From positions 1-64,000 of the forward strand of contig NZ_PXZL01000038.1 of assembly GCF_003013405.1 (NCBI RefSeq): a DNA stretch of 64,000 bases, given 5' to 3'. The position numbers were made by a program, and so were the translations under genes. Below the pieces are notes generated by a model, which saw only the letters and a list, made by a program, of their open reading frames with translations, was not told where the DNA came from and searched no databases. The stretch's first letter is position 1, and each line of letters opens with the position of its first letter. Below are positions 1-8,004 of the stretch, in pieces. Origin of the DNA: Brevibacillus formosus. GTDB lineage: Bacteria > Bacillota > Bacilli > Brevibacillales > Brevibacillaceae.

Positions 1-499
1 AGCTCGTAGAGGAAACAGGAGAAATAAGCGAAGATCTTTGGTACACCGACCGAGGCGCAATGAAAAAAAGAGAAACAAGCTTTTAGCGTCCACCTCTGAG
101 ACACATCCTGAATGGACGACTTTGGACGCGGGTTTCGCTTTTTTTCATGGAGCCGGGCAGCTTACGCTACCCTGATGGTGGGACAAGAAGCTGAGCGTTT
201 TCTCCTGTTTCCTCCCCACCACTACAGCATGACAAATGGGTTTTCCCTATAAACGAAAACCGCCTCCATAAAGGAGACGGCATATATCGAGCTCGTTAGT
301 TTTGAGGTGCTACCGATCATCACGTGCGACGCATCTACCTCCAGTATGAAGTTAGAAGCTTAAAGCAGTGTACGGTTTCCCTTACTCACTAGGTGATCGT
401 GTAAATCATCCATGGCACATCGCCTCCGTAAAGGACTACAGCATGATTGAAAACACACCACCGAGCTCGATGAGTATAGTATGAGCAAAGCTCATCTTC
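1..499. other. gene-free stretch with repeats, unresolved
   Basis: No convincing gene was found. A perfect 16-bp inverted repeat (arms 9-24 and 199-214, GAGGAAACAGGAGAAA and its complement) encloses about 174 bases. Two short motifs recur: actacagcatga at 221-232 and 435-446, and cgcctccRtaaagga at 261-275 and 421-435. The 8-bp palindrome cgagctcg occurs near 288 and 462. On the minus strand a 17-codon frame starts with ATG near 412 behind a GGAGG, but it is too short to call. The stretch could hold a structured RNA or a decayed repeat element; I matched it to no known riboswitch class. Confidence 0.4.
252..280 (-). terminator. possible intrinsic terminator
   Basis: On the minus strand CCGtCTCC-tttat-GGAGgCGG is followed by ttttcgttt. 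It could end transcription coming from the siderophore-binding protein gene, though it lies about 220 bases past that stop codon. Confidence 0.4.
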
Positions 500-1438
500 T
501 TATTCACTCATCTTTAGCATCTGTTTTCGAATCGCATTTAAAAACGATTGGTTGCTGTAGGCCGTGCCACCAGCCAAACCGGGTTCAACTGCATTCATAT
601 ACATTTGACCTGCTTTGACTGCGCTTAGGTTTGTCCATGCAGGCTGCTCTTGCAACTGCTTGAAAGCGGGCTGGTCTTCCTTGGTGACCATCACAAACAA
701 GTAGTTGGGATCTTCTTTTGCCAAAGCATCCATAGAGAGCGCGGTACGCTCCTGAATATTGGCGACGACATCTGGGACAGGCAGGGCTAAGTCCGTATAT
801 AACAGGTAATTGTACCGTTCATCCTTTGGATACGCGTAGAAGGAGCCTTCCTGGAACCACAGCGTCAGCACTTTCTTTTCTGGAAGTGCGGCGAGTTTGT
901 CGCGGAGCTCCTGTGTGTTTTGCTTCACTTTACCTATAAAGGTATCCAAATTGTCGTCTCTTCCACGAACATCAGCAAGCAGACGCAAGTTTTCTTGCCA
1001 ATCAGCTCCGTTGGTAGATACGGGAATGACGGATGCAGCGGTTTGCAATTTGGCCAAGTCTTCCTTGGAGGTCTTGTCGGTTGTCATGATGACGTCAGGT
1101 TCGAGGGCAACCAGCTCACCTATGCTATCTGCAATATGATAAGGGAGATGCTTGGCATTTCTGATGATGGCTTGATATTCCGCGGGAAACTTTCCGTTTT
1201 TATCCACCGTAGCTGCGACGGGCGGGATTCCCAGCAAGAAAGAATCTTCATACGAAGCAGGGAAGCCAACGAAAACAATTTCTTTGGTTCTAGCTGGAAT
1301 TGTATAAGTGTTGCCTAGGTAATTGATCGATCTGGTCGGTTTCGATGCCGCTGAATCGCCCGTTTGTCCACCATTGCCGCAGGCTGACAGGACGAGGAGC
1401 AAAGCGGCAATCGGGATAGCTAGTAGCCGTTTATACAT
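500..1438 (-). CDS. iron-siderophore ABC transporter substrate-binding lipoprotein
   Basis: A 312-residue extracytoplasmic binding protein of the FecB/BtuF (class III periplasmic-binding) family that should capture ferric siderophore and hand it to a membrane permease. The N-terminus is a lipoprotein signal peptide with lipobox LSAC, giving lipid-anchored Cys20, followed by a Gly/Ser linker. The body has the family layout of two lobes joined by a long helix: an N-lobe segment with a SIGELVALEPDVIMTT-type motif and a C-lobe after residue 190. The start was chosen at the ATG 8 bases after ggag; a longer open frame upstream lacks a ribosome site and would bury the signal peptide. No permease or ATPase gene is adjacent, so it probably works with a transporter encoded elsewhere. 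No Fur box was recognised upstream. Confidence 0.85.
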   Translation of the reverse strand: MYKRLLAIPIAALLLVLSACGNGGQTGDSAASKPTRSINYLGNTYTIPARTKEIVFVGFPASYEDSFLLGIPPVAATVDKNGKFPAEYQAIIRNAKHLPYHIADSIGELVALEPDVIMTTDKTSKEDLAKLQTAASVIPVSTNGADWQENLRLLADVRGRDDNLDTFIGKVKQNTQELRDKLAALPEKKVLTLWFQEGSFYAYPKDERYNYLLYTDLALPVPDVVANIQERTALSMDALAKEDPNYLFVMVTKEDQPAFKQLQEQPAWTNLSAVKAGQMYMNAVEPGLAGGTAYSNQSFLNAIRKQMLKMSE

Positions 1439-1556
1439 ACAGGTCACTCCGTTCTTACTTCTTGTGTTATCAGGAAAGTAGCAGGACTCATGTAAATTAT
1501 AGGCTACCCGATCCATCCGTCGCTGTTGCATTCCTGAACATTTTCAAACATTCTGC

Positions 1557-1585
1557 TGTAACCTTTTTCCTGCGCAAGACACTAA
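1557..1585 (+). promoter_or_regulatory. possible ECF-type -35 element before the sigma gene
   Basis: TGTAACC at 1557-1563 resembles the AAC-containing -35 element of ECF sigma promoters and lies about 95 bases before the ECF sigma gene, as expected for autoregulation. A good -10 (CGTC/CGTA) at the right distance is not visible. Confidence 0.3.
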
Positions 1586-1656
1586 TGGGTATCCAAGAAA
1601 ATTTTCGCATAGAAAAGTAGTCAATCAGCCGACAGCAAGAGAATGGAGGAGCTTCT

Positions 1657-2199
1657 TTGTATGAAGAAATGAAACATCAGGTCATGACCATCTATGAGCG
1701 GCATTATCATGATGTGTATCAATTTTTGCTGTACTTTGCCGGTAGTCAGAATGATGCAGAAGATTTGACGCAGGAGGTTTTTTTGCGTATGATTCGCTCG
1801 CTTGAACGATTTGAAGAGCGATCCGAAATGAAGACATGGCTGTTTGCGATCGCGAAGCATACAGCGATGAATTACTATCGAAAACGCAAGTGGCAAAAGC
1901 TGTTGTCAGGAAACTGGCTGTCTGTCGTGATGCCAGCCTCGCAAGGGAATCCGGCACAGGAAGCGGAAAGCCGGGAGGACGAGCAGGAATTGATCGCTGC
2001 GATCAAGGAACTGCCACCGCATTACCGCATGGTTGTCATACTGCGTGGCATTAAAGAGTACAGCGTCAAAGAGACTGCCGAAATACTGAGGTGTTCAGAA
2101 TCAAACGTAAAAACGACGATGCACCGGGCACTGAAGCTGTTGCATGGCAAACTGTCGCATACGAAGAAGGGGGAGTTGTACAGTGGATTGGCAAAATGA
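1657..2199 (+). CDS. RNA polymerase sigma factor, ECF subfamily
   Basis: A 180-residue sigma-70-family factor with region 2 (about residues 10-75, with the DAEDLTQEVFLRM motif that contacts core polymerase and the -10) and region 4 (about 115-165, helix-turn-helix around YSVKETAEILRCSESNVK). There is no region 1 or 3, which marks the extracytoplasmic-function group. The start is TTG, 6 bases after a strong ggagga; no in-frame ATG fits as well. It overlaps the next gene, a membrane protein with a cytoplasmic N-terminus, by 17 bases. That is the standard arrangement for a sigma factor with its anti-sigma. The exact group and regulon cannot be assigned from sequence alone. Confidence 0.9.
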   Translation: MYEEMKHQVMTIYERHYHDVYQFLLYFAGSQNDAEDLTQEVFLRMIRSLERFEERSEMKTWLFAIAKHTAMNYYRKRKWQKLLSGNWLSVVMPASQGNPAQEAESREDEQELIAAIKELPPHYRMVVILRGIKEYSVKETAEILRCSESNVKTTMHRALKLLHGKLSHTKKGELYSGLAK

Positions 2200-3568
2200 A
2201 CGAGATATGCTGGAACGGTTAGCGTCTCTGCAAAAAAGTACACCCCCACGTAAGGAGTTTGTAGAGAGTTTACGTACTGTGCTGGAACAAGAAACGAGTC
2301 GGGTTGGCAAGAAGGGACGGCTGTTCATGAATCCGTTGACAGCGGGGATGACAGCAGTCGTGATCGCTTTTGGCTTTGGGCTGTACATCATGGCTGGGAT
2401 GGGGCAAAACGAACTCATGGACCCTCAGGTGACAGCAACAAGTAGTCAGCAGCTTCCCGCCCATCCTGTATACGAGCAGGCGAAGAAGCTGCTGCAAGAA
2501 TTGGCAGGGCGAGATGCAAGCCAATATGCGGTAAACGGCATGCTGTCCAATACAGAAACAGGTCATGTCGTGATGAACAAGACGGTGAACAACATACCGA
2601 TTCTCGAAGACCAATATACATTTACAATTGACCAGGCGGGCAGGAATCATAAAAAAGAAGTACGGACAAATGATACGACAGGCATGGTCTTTCCTGATCC
2701 CAAAAAGGCAATGCCAGTAAAAAAGGCAGAACAAATTTTTGGACAGAGCGCCCGGCTGCTCTATTCAGAGTGGGAAGGGCGATTGCAATATGAGTTTCCT
2801 TTTTCAGGTGACATTGATGCCATCACAGGAGAAATTTACCCCACAGAACGCTATCATCCCGATTACAGTCTAGTAGATATGCCGCCAATTCCTGTGAAAC
2901 CGGGAGGCATAAAGCTGGTAGCTCCCGACATCGAAGAAGCAGATAGACTTTTTCGGGAGTGGGGATTCGAGCCTCCGTTTTCCTTCGTTATTCAAGAAGA
3001 CTCAGACGTAGTACATACGTACAAAATGGAAACGCGAACCAAACAGAAAATAGAACTGACCGTAGTAACAGATACAGGAAAAATTCTGAACTATCGGTAT
3101 GAAAATATCCATGAGAAAAAGGAAAAGCTCCCTCATCCGAAGCTGGAAAATGTACAAGAAGCAGCAAAGCAATTTCAGAAATACCTTCCGTTAGACACCA
3201 AAGAACTGCTACTTGGTTCTGCGACTAGAAAAGGCAACATCGAGACCTATCAATTCTTCAAGTCCCATCAGGGAATACCGATTATGGGAGGGTATACGGT
3301 TCATTTTGATGTGGACAGGAAACAGGTGATCGGAGTCAATCCTACGTATACCATAGAGTCTAAGCAGCTTCCTGACAAAAGCAAGGCAATGTCACGGGAA
3401 GACGCGACTAACGTATACGTCACCCATCGCCCGCTCCGATTGGTCTACAAGCTGATGGAGAATCCAACTACAGGAAAATTAGAACCGCGTCTCGTCTATC
3501 ATATTTATTATCACGACACACCGCTCTATATGGTAGATGCACTGACAGGGGAGTGGGTGCGTAGTTAA
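2183..3568 (+). CDS. membrane-anchored anti-sigma factor with YcdB/YcdC-like extracellular region
   Basis: A 461-residue protein starting at a GTG inside the sigma gene, with aagaagggggag about 8 bases upstream. The first ~40 residues are hydrophilic and cytoplasmic, where a sigma-binding segment would sit. One membrane helix follows (about 44-64, MNPLTAGMTAVVIAFGFGLY). The remaining ~395 residues lie outside and contain two similar YcdB/YcdC (PepSY-like) segments, visible as repeated ...YEFPFSG... and ...GYTVHFDVDRKQVIGVNPTY... motifs. No classical zinc-binding HXXXCXXC anti-sigma motif is seen. The anti-sigma role is inferred from translational coupling and topology; the outer domain would be the sensor. 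Confidence 0.72.
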   Translation: MDWQNERDMLERLASLQKSTPPRKEFVESLRTVLEQETSRVGKKGRLFMNPLTAGMTAVVIAFGFGLYIMAGMGQNELMDPQVTATSSQQLPAHPVYEQAKKLLQELAGRDASQYAVNGMLSNTETGHVVMNKTVNNIPILEDQYTFTIDQAGRNHKKEVRTNDTTGMVFPDPKKAMPVKKAEQIFGQSARLLYSEWEGRLQYEFPFSGDIDAITGEIYPTERYHPDYSLVDMPPIPVKPGGIKLVAPDIEEADRLFREWGFEPPFSFVIQEDSDVVHTYKMETRTKQKIELTVVTDTGKILNYRYENIHEKKEKLPHPKLENVQEAAKQFQKYLPLDTKELLLGSATRKGNIETYQFFKSHQGIPIMGGYTVHFDVDRKQVIGVNPTYTIESKQLPDKSKAMSREDATNVYVTHRPLRLVYKLMENPTTGKLEPRLVYHIYYHDTPLYMVDALTGEWVRS

Positions 3569-3585
3569 TAACATCGAAACAACAG

Positions 3586-3615
3586 AAAAACCAGGGAGAG
3601 GATTCCCTGGTTTTT
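3586..3615 (+). terminator. intrinsic terminator after sigma/anti-sigma pair
   Basis: CCAGGGA-gagga-TCCCTGG stem flanked by aaaaa and ttttt. The A/T symmetry lets it work on both strands. Confidence 0.85.
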
Positions 3616-3626
3616 CGCTATCTCTC

Positions 3627-3860
3627 TTATTTGAAGAGCGGAACATAAATATCAATTTCATTGCCTTCCTGCTCTGGCTTGTAGCGCTCGTCCCAATACT
3701 CAAAATCAAATCCGGCATAGTCATATCCCGATTCAGAGAGCCAGGACCCGTAAAGAAAACCATACGTCTCGGCCAAGTTTGTCTCAGGTCCCTTGTGTGT
3801 TACTTTTGCAAATGTCCCTCCAGCAGCTATTTCAGCTCTCTGGCATATATCTTCGTCCCA
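3627..3860 (-). pseudogene. remnant of an AraC-effector-binding (GyrI-like) domain
   Basis: Reading from the TAA at 3627-3629 back to about 3834 gives roughly 65 residues that match the C-terminal half of GyrI-like small-molecule-binding domains. The recognisable parts are AAGTFAKVTHKGPET, GFLYGSWLSESGYDYAG, FEYWDERYKPEQ and the ending EIDIYVPLFK. There is no start codon or ribosome site, and the frame closes at about 3861 inside the 3' end of the WG-repeat gene, in a different reading frame. The missing half of the effector domain and any DNA-binding domain suggest a deletion joined this fragment to the WG gene. Confidence 0.7.
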
Positions 3861-5086
3861 TCATGCGTAAACGTACCGATATATTTCTTGCCGCCTACCG
3901 TATATTCCATAGAAACGGTTTCCCTTCTAGGAGGCGTGAGCAGCTTGTGCGGAAACGGGAATGGTTGCTTGTTCGCCACGTCTGCAATGATTTGTGTGTC
4001 TGTATGAAAAAGCTTGCCAGTCTGTTTCAATTGCTTGAGCTGCTCTGGTTTATCCAGCTTGTAAGGGAGAGTAGTGGTTGGTTTGTCCATCGCATTGATT
4101 TTCTGGAAGAAATACCCGTCCTTTGTTTTCGACACCGCAATAAACTGCCCGTCACTCGTCTCTTTCAGAAAGGCATACTTTTTCGAAGCGAATGTCCCTT
4201 TTTTATTCATCAATAAGTAAAATTCTTCGTTGTCCTTTTTGCCTGACACGATAAAAACACCGGAATGGAAGTTGGATTCCACCTTGTAATTTCGTGAAGG
4301 CTTCAGTACGACTTTTCCTTCGTGCGTAATAAAGTGGGTCATGCCATTTATTTTCACGCGATGCAATCCTTCGCTGTATCCCATGTACTCATCAAAGAAC
4401 GGCTTCGCGTGTATTTTGCCATTCATATCTTTTAAACCAAATTTGTAGGATAAAACCATGCCATCCTTTACGTTACGTTTGACAAAAGGGTAGTGATGAA
4501 TATCGAAAGTTTTTTCTCCCGTATGCTCACTCGAGATTGGAAATAGTTCCTCATCTGTGATCTGCTTGGATATTTTCGTACGAGCATTGTACAGATAAGA
4601 GGTATAGCTTGTGGGAGAATACAAAAACCACTCTCCGTCTATTTGCGTGAGGTAATCGTTATAGGTGGTTATTTCCTGTGTGTTGCCTTGTTGATCGAAA
4701 ATAATAAACGAGCTGTTACCAAAGTGGGTAATAATATGAAAAAAGCCATATCCGTTTTGCAATGGACTGATGTAGCCTGGATATAATAACGCTTCCTGCT
4801 GATCGATTACTTTCCCGGTAGGAGAAACAAGGGCAAAATGAGGGAACCATTTCTGCTTGAACTCTTTGTAATAGGGATCATTCGGACTCGATCCTGCAAA
4901 TGGTACGAAAAATGGTTCCGTTAGTCCAAGTGGTACCTGAATCTCTTTATCTGTCGGAACGTACTTGAGTACGGTCGTTTCCGGTCTGTCTGAACGGATG
5001 GCATTTTCGGAATGTGCGACAGAAGGAACGATTGATAGAGTAAGGCTTAGAGCGAACATAATGTTGACGTAGTTGGTCTTTTTCAT
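3827..5086 (-). CDS. secreted WG-repeat-containing protein
   Basis: A 419-residue protein with a signal peptide (MKKTNYVNIMFALSLTLSIV...AHS) and a body of repeated beta units ending in short W/F/Y-G or Y-x-G turns, such as NGYGFFHII, EGLHRVKING and KDGYFFQKI. These resemble the WG-repeat family, which probably forms a propeller-like fold. No enzyme motif is seen. The chosen ATG has a weak ribosome site; a GTG four codons upstream, closer to ggaaagaga, is an alternative. Its last codons overlap the GyrI-domain remnant in another frame, so its C-terminus may have been reshaped by the same deletion. Function unknown; likely an exported surface protein. Confidence 0.65.
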   Translation of the reverse strand: MKKTNYVNIMFALSLTLSIVPSVAHSENAIRSDRPETTVLKYVPTDKEIQVPLGLTEPFFVPFAGSSPNDPYYKEFKQKWFPHFALVSPTGKVIDQQEALLYPGYISPLQNGYGFFHIITHFGNSSFIIFDQQGNTQEITTYNDYLTQIDGEWFLYSPTSYTSYLYNARTKISKQITDEELFPISSEHTGEKTFDIHHYPFVKRNVKDGMVLSYKFGLKDMNGKIHAKPFFDEYMGYSEGLHRVKINGMTHFITHEGKVVLKPSRNYKVESNFHSGVFIVSGKKDNEEFYLLMNKKGTFASKKYAFLKETSDGQFIAVSKTKDGYFFQKINAMDKPTTTLPYKLDKPEQLKQLKQTGKLFHTDTQIIADVANKQPFPFPHKLLTPPRRETVSMEYTVGGKKYIGTFTHDGTKIYARELK

Positions 5087-5253
5087 AGGTAGAATCACGT
5101 TCTCTTTCCATTTTTGTATGTAGAAGGTAGACGTTTCTCGAAAGTTGGATGTTACACATGTGTTGATCTTACAAGATTTGGATGATAGAATTGCATACAT
5201 AGATTTATGATGTATTGTTTATCTAGGTATTCGCGGTTAAATCGGGAGGCACT

Positions 5254-5586
5254 ATGAAAATCAATAAGGAGCTTTTAAAAGGTAGTACCGTGATCCTGAT
5301 CTTAACGATGCTGGATCGAAAGGAAATGTACGGGTATGAGATCGCGAAAGCCATCGAGAAGGAGTCAAATGGTCTGTTTACGCTAAAAGAAGGGACACTG
5401 TATCCGATCCTGCATGCGCTGGAAGCGGAGCGTTATGTGGAAGCGTATTGGGATGAGAAGGATGGGAGGAAGCGTAAATACTATCGGATTACGCCAGAAG
5501 GCCGCGGACAATTGAAGGAGAAAAAGCTCGAGTGGCATACGTTCCGCGATGGGATTGATCGGGTGTTAGGAGAGGGAAGAGCATGA
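5254..5586 (+). CDS. PadR-family transcriptional regulator
   Basis: A 110-residue winged-helix regulator. The first 75 residues carry the typical PadR layout: KGSTVILILTML, the MYGYEIAKAIEK recognition region, then FTLKEGTLYPILHALE and the wing DGRKRKYYRIT. The C-terminal helix used for dimerisation is short. A good gggaggc site precedes the ATG by 6 bases. Its stop overlaps the start of the following HAAS-SEDS gene (ATGA overlap), so the two are co-translated. PadR regulators are commonly paired in Bacillales with a HAAS-domain membrane protein that they control. Confidence 0.92.
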   Translation: MKINKELLKGSTVILILTMLDRKEMYGYEIAKAIEKESNGLFTLKEGTLYPILHALEAERYVEAYWDEKDGRKRKYYRITPEGRGQLKEKKLEWHTFRDGIDRVLGEGRA

Positions 5587-6890
5587 AGCAGGCGAATACA
5601 CATCCATTGATTGCAGACTATCTCGATCAAGTATGTAGACATGTGCGGGCAACGGAAATGCATCGCAGAATTCGGGATGAGCTGGAAAGTCACCTTCTAG
5701 ATTTGATGGATGAGCAGATGGACGAGGGGTTGGGAGAGGAAGAAGCGGTAAGGCAAGCCATTTTGCAAATGGGGGATTCTGCTGCGGTTGGGAAGCAGCT
5801 GCATCAGATTTATAAGCCCAAAGTGGAGTGGAGGCTTCTGGTATATGTGATGGCTTTCCTGGCTGTTGGGCTGTTTACGATGTATGGAATGCAGGTCAGT
5901 TTTATCGAGTTTAAACTGGACAGATACTGGTTCTATGCCTTATTGGGTATCGGGGTGATGCTCGCTGTTACCTTCACGGATTATCGGAAGCTTTTGCCGT
6001 ACTCGTTGCATTTGTACGTGCTGACTGTGGGCGTGTTTTTTCTCATTCTTGCGTACGGCCATACAATGAATGGAAAAACATATATGTACATTAGCAGTTC
6101 GATTAAGATCGATTTTGTGGCAATGTCCATGTATTTGTTTCTCATAAGCATTGCGGGTATGCTGCTTGCTAGGACGTGGCGATTTCGAAGCATAGCTTCC
6201 AAGCTGACCGTATTTGTTTTGTTGCCAGCTTGCCTCTTTGTTATGGCTGGATCGTTTATGGACCTCATGCTCTACCTATTTGGATTCATGATACTCATGA
6301 TGTATACGAAAACCGCCCGGAAAGAAAAACTCTATTTAGTGATTGTGTCTGCTTTTGTTTGGACAGGTGCCTGTTTATTGGATAGATACACGCTAGGAAG
6401 GGTGCTGGACTGGGTGCAGCCGACCAAAGAGCCGCTCGGAAGGGGATATGTATATCTAACGTCGATGGAAGCAATTCGCTCGGCAGGTTTTTGGGGAAAG
6501 GGTTTCAATGCTCCATTACCGAGCATGCCTTATTTAGACTCCGATTTCAAATTTACGTACTTAATCCATAGTTATGGCTGGATTGCGGGAATCTTGATCT
6601 TGTTAGCCGTTGCTCTGTTTATAATGAGACTGGCTCGAGTCGTCAAGGAAGTGGACGAGCCGTATGGGAAGCATCTCGTTGTCAGTATCGTTCCTTTATT
6701 CTCCCTGTTCTTCATTTGGCCACTGCTGATGTCAACCGGCATGCTGCCAATCGTGAGACTAGAGATTCCTTTTCTCAGCTATGGCAACATAGGGACTTCT
6801 TTGGCTCATTTCACCGTCCTCGGTCTCGCCCTAAGCGTTCATCGGCACAGAAGCTCAATCGGAAAGCCACATACCTTCCTGGCAAAATAG
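5583..6890 (+). CDS. HAAS-domain protein fused to an FtsW/RodA/SpoVE (SEDS)-like membrane domain
   Basis: A 435-residue polytopic membrane protein. Residues 1-75 form a HAAS (permease prefix 1) helical domain, with LIADYLDQVCRHV, RIRDELESHLLDLMDE and EEEAVRQAILQMGD. About ten membrane helices follow. The last 130 residues carry SEDS features: AIRSAGFWGKGFN, LPSMPYLDSDFKFTYL (keeping an aspartate where the SEDS polymerases have their catalytic Asp), and the end signature IPFLSYGNIGTS...GLALSV. The acidic EE after that aspartate in FtsW/RodA is replaced by SY. The HAAS part replaces the usual N-terminus. It may be a peptidoglycan-glycosyltransferase-like paralogue or a non-catalytic relative; the PadR partner suggests inducible expression. 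Confidence 0.8.
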   Translation: MKQANTHPLIADYLDQVCRHVRATEMHRRIRDELESHLLDLMDEQMDEGLGEEEAVRQAILQMGDSAAVGKQLHQIYKPKVEWRLLVYVMAFLAVGLFTMYGMQVSFIEFKLDRYWFYALLGIGVMLAVTFTDYRKLLPYSLHLYVLTVGVFFLILAYGHTMNGKTYMYISSSIKIDFVAMSMYLFLISIAGMLLARTWRFRSIASKLTVFVLLPACLFVMAGSFMDLMLYLFGFMILMMYTKTARKEKLYLVIVSAFVWTGACLLDRYTLGRVLDWVQPTKEPLGRGYVYLTSMEAIRSAGFWGKGFNAPLPSMPYLDSDFKFTYLIHSYGWIAGILILLAVALFIMRLARVVKEVDEPYGKHLVVSIVPLFSLFFIWPLLMSTGMLPIVRLEIPFLSYGNIGTSLAHFTVLGLALSVHRHRSSIGKPHTFLAK

Positions 6891-6904
6891 CAATCCATAA
6901 GAAG

Positions 6905-6959
6905 CCTCGGGAGATCGGTAATGATAGGATATAGACATCAAGGAAAAACAAACCCGAGG
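6905..6959 (+). promoter_or_regulatory. inverted repeat that can mask a ribosome site
   Basis: CCTCGGG (6905-6911) pairs perfectly with CCCGAGG (6953-6959). The right arm overlaps the gaggagga Shine-Dalgarno of the VOC gene starting at 6971, so in the mRNA it could restrict initiation. The 41-base loop is long and the effect is untested. Confidence 0.35.
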
Positions 6960-6970
6960 AGGAAGTACAC

Positions 6971-7387
6971 ATGGCATTGCAATCCAAACAAATTTTCGTC
7001 AATTTACCGGTGAAGGACCTCAACAAATCGATCGACTTCTTTACAGCAATTGGCTATGAATTCAACCCGCAATTTACGGATCAAAATGCAGCATGCCTGG
7101 TGATCGGTGAAAACATTTTTGCCATGCTGCTCGTAGAAGAGTTTTTCCAAACGTTTACGAAAAAAGAGCTGACGGATGCAACGAGAAGCACCGAGGTGAT
7201 TGTCGCGTTGTCTGCGGACAGTAAAGAGCAGGTCGATGAGATTGTAAACAAAGCATTAGCTGCGGGCGCAACTCCATCGAATGACCCGGTTGACCACGGC
7301 TTTATGTACAGCTGGAGCTTTCAAGATTTGGATGGCCATCTGTGGGAGTTCTTGTATATGGATCAAGGCGCTGTTCCACAGGAATAA
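6971..7387 (+). CDS. VOC-superfamily (glyoxalase/dioxygenase fold) protein
   Basis: A 138-residue protein with two paired beta-alpha-beta-beta-beta modules of the vicinal-oxygen-chelate fold, starting IFVNLPVKDLNKSIDFFTAIGYEF and ending DLDGHLWEFLYMD. The closing glutamate of the metal site (WEF) is present, while the first-module histidine position is replaced (FVNLP). It resembles the glyoxalase-like proteins often annotated as extradiol-dioxygenase homologues, whose substrates are mostly unknown. The ATG has a strong gaggagga ribosome site. It converges on another VOC gene across a shared terminator. Confidence 0.85.
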   Translation: MALQSKQIFVNLPVKDLNKSIDFFTAIGYEFNPQFTDQNAACLVIGENIFAMLLVEEFFQTFTKKELTDATRSTEVIVALSADSKEQVDEIVNKALAAGATPSNDPVDHGFMYSWSFQDLDGHLWEFLYMDQGAVPQE

Positions 7388-7407
7388 AAGACCGAGTAAA
7401 CGAAATG

Positions 7408-7454
7408 AGGGCAAAAAGCATGGGATCGTAAAAGTGATTCCAGCTTTTTGCCCT
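7408..7454. terminator. bidirectional terminator between convergent VOC genes
   Basis: A perfect 12-bp stem, AGGGCAAAAAGC with GCTTTTTGCCCT, followed by T-rich sequence on both strands. Confidence 0.85.
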
Positions 7455-7464
7455 TTTTGTCCAT

Positions 7465-7846
7465 TCAATACTGGCACATTCCAAGCGGATTCCCATCTGG
7501 GTCAAAAAACGTCAGCACCTTCGTAGACCCAAATCCATCAATCGGGGTTACCCTCACTCCACGCACTGTTAACAGCTGATGTGCTGCCTCAATGTCCGCG
7601 GGAAGAAAATTATAGTATTTGCCGACACCAAATTGATTTTCCGGAAATGTCATAGGCTGATGGTTCTCTACGCGGACGAGACAAATAACGGTGCTTGATT
7701 CATCGGAAATCCGCATCGTGACCGCCTCCTCTTCCACAAACAAAGGTATGCACCCAAGCTTTTCTTCATACCATTTTGCAGAGGCACCGGGGTCCTTCAC
7801 AGGTATAAAAACCCCCTTCCATGCCTTTTAACAGTGATTGAGCCAT
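7465..7846 (-). pseudogene. VOC-superfamily protein gene with a +1 frameshift near the start
   Basis: The gene should start at the ATG at 7844-7846 behind ggagagg and read MAQSLLKGMEG. It then meets a run of five G (plus-strand C at 7812-7816) that puts the rest out of frame. Removing one G restores VFIPVKDPGASAKWYEEKLG and the full VOC fold through FFDPDGNPLGMCQY. The 382-base span is 127 codons plus one base, which fits a single insertion. As written, translation could only begin at GTG 7798-7800, with no good ribosome site, giving 111 residues without the first strand. It may be a real frameshift, phase variation, or a homopolymer sequencing error. Confidence 0.75.
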
Positions 7847-8004
7847 CGTTTCCTCTCCCATTCGACTAAAAATCTATTGCCTATCATTTCGACGACAATG
7901 GTAGGAAAAACCTGTTAGTCCTACACTTTCATTTTGACAATCACTCGTGACATTTCGCTAGCTAAGCGTTATCTTGTACGTAGGAACACAGATGGGGTGA
8001 ACGG

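Noticed and set aside
281-480. Magnesium (M-box) or other riboswitch
   Set aside because: A few short words resembled M-box segments, but the conserved core order is not present.
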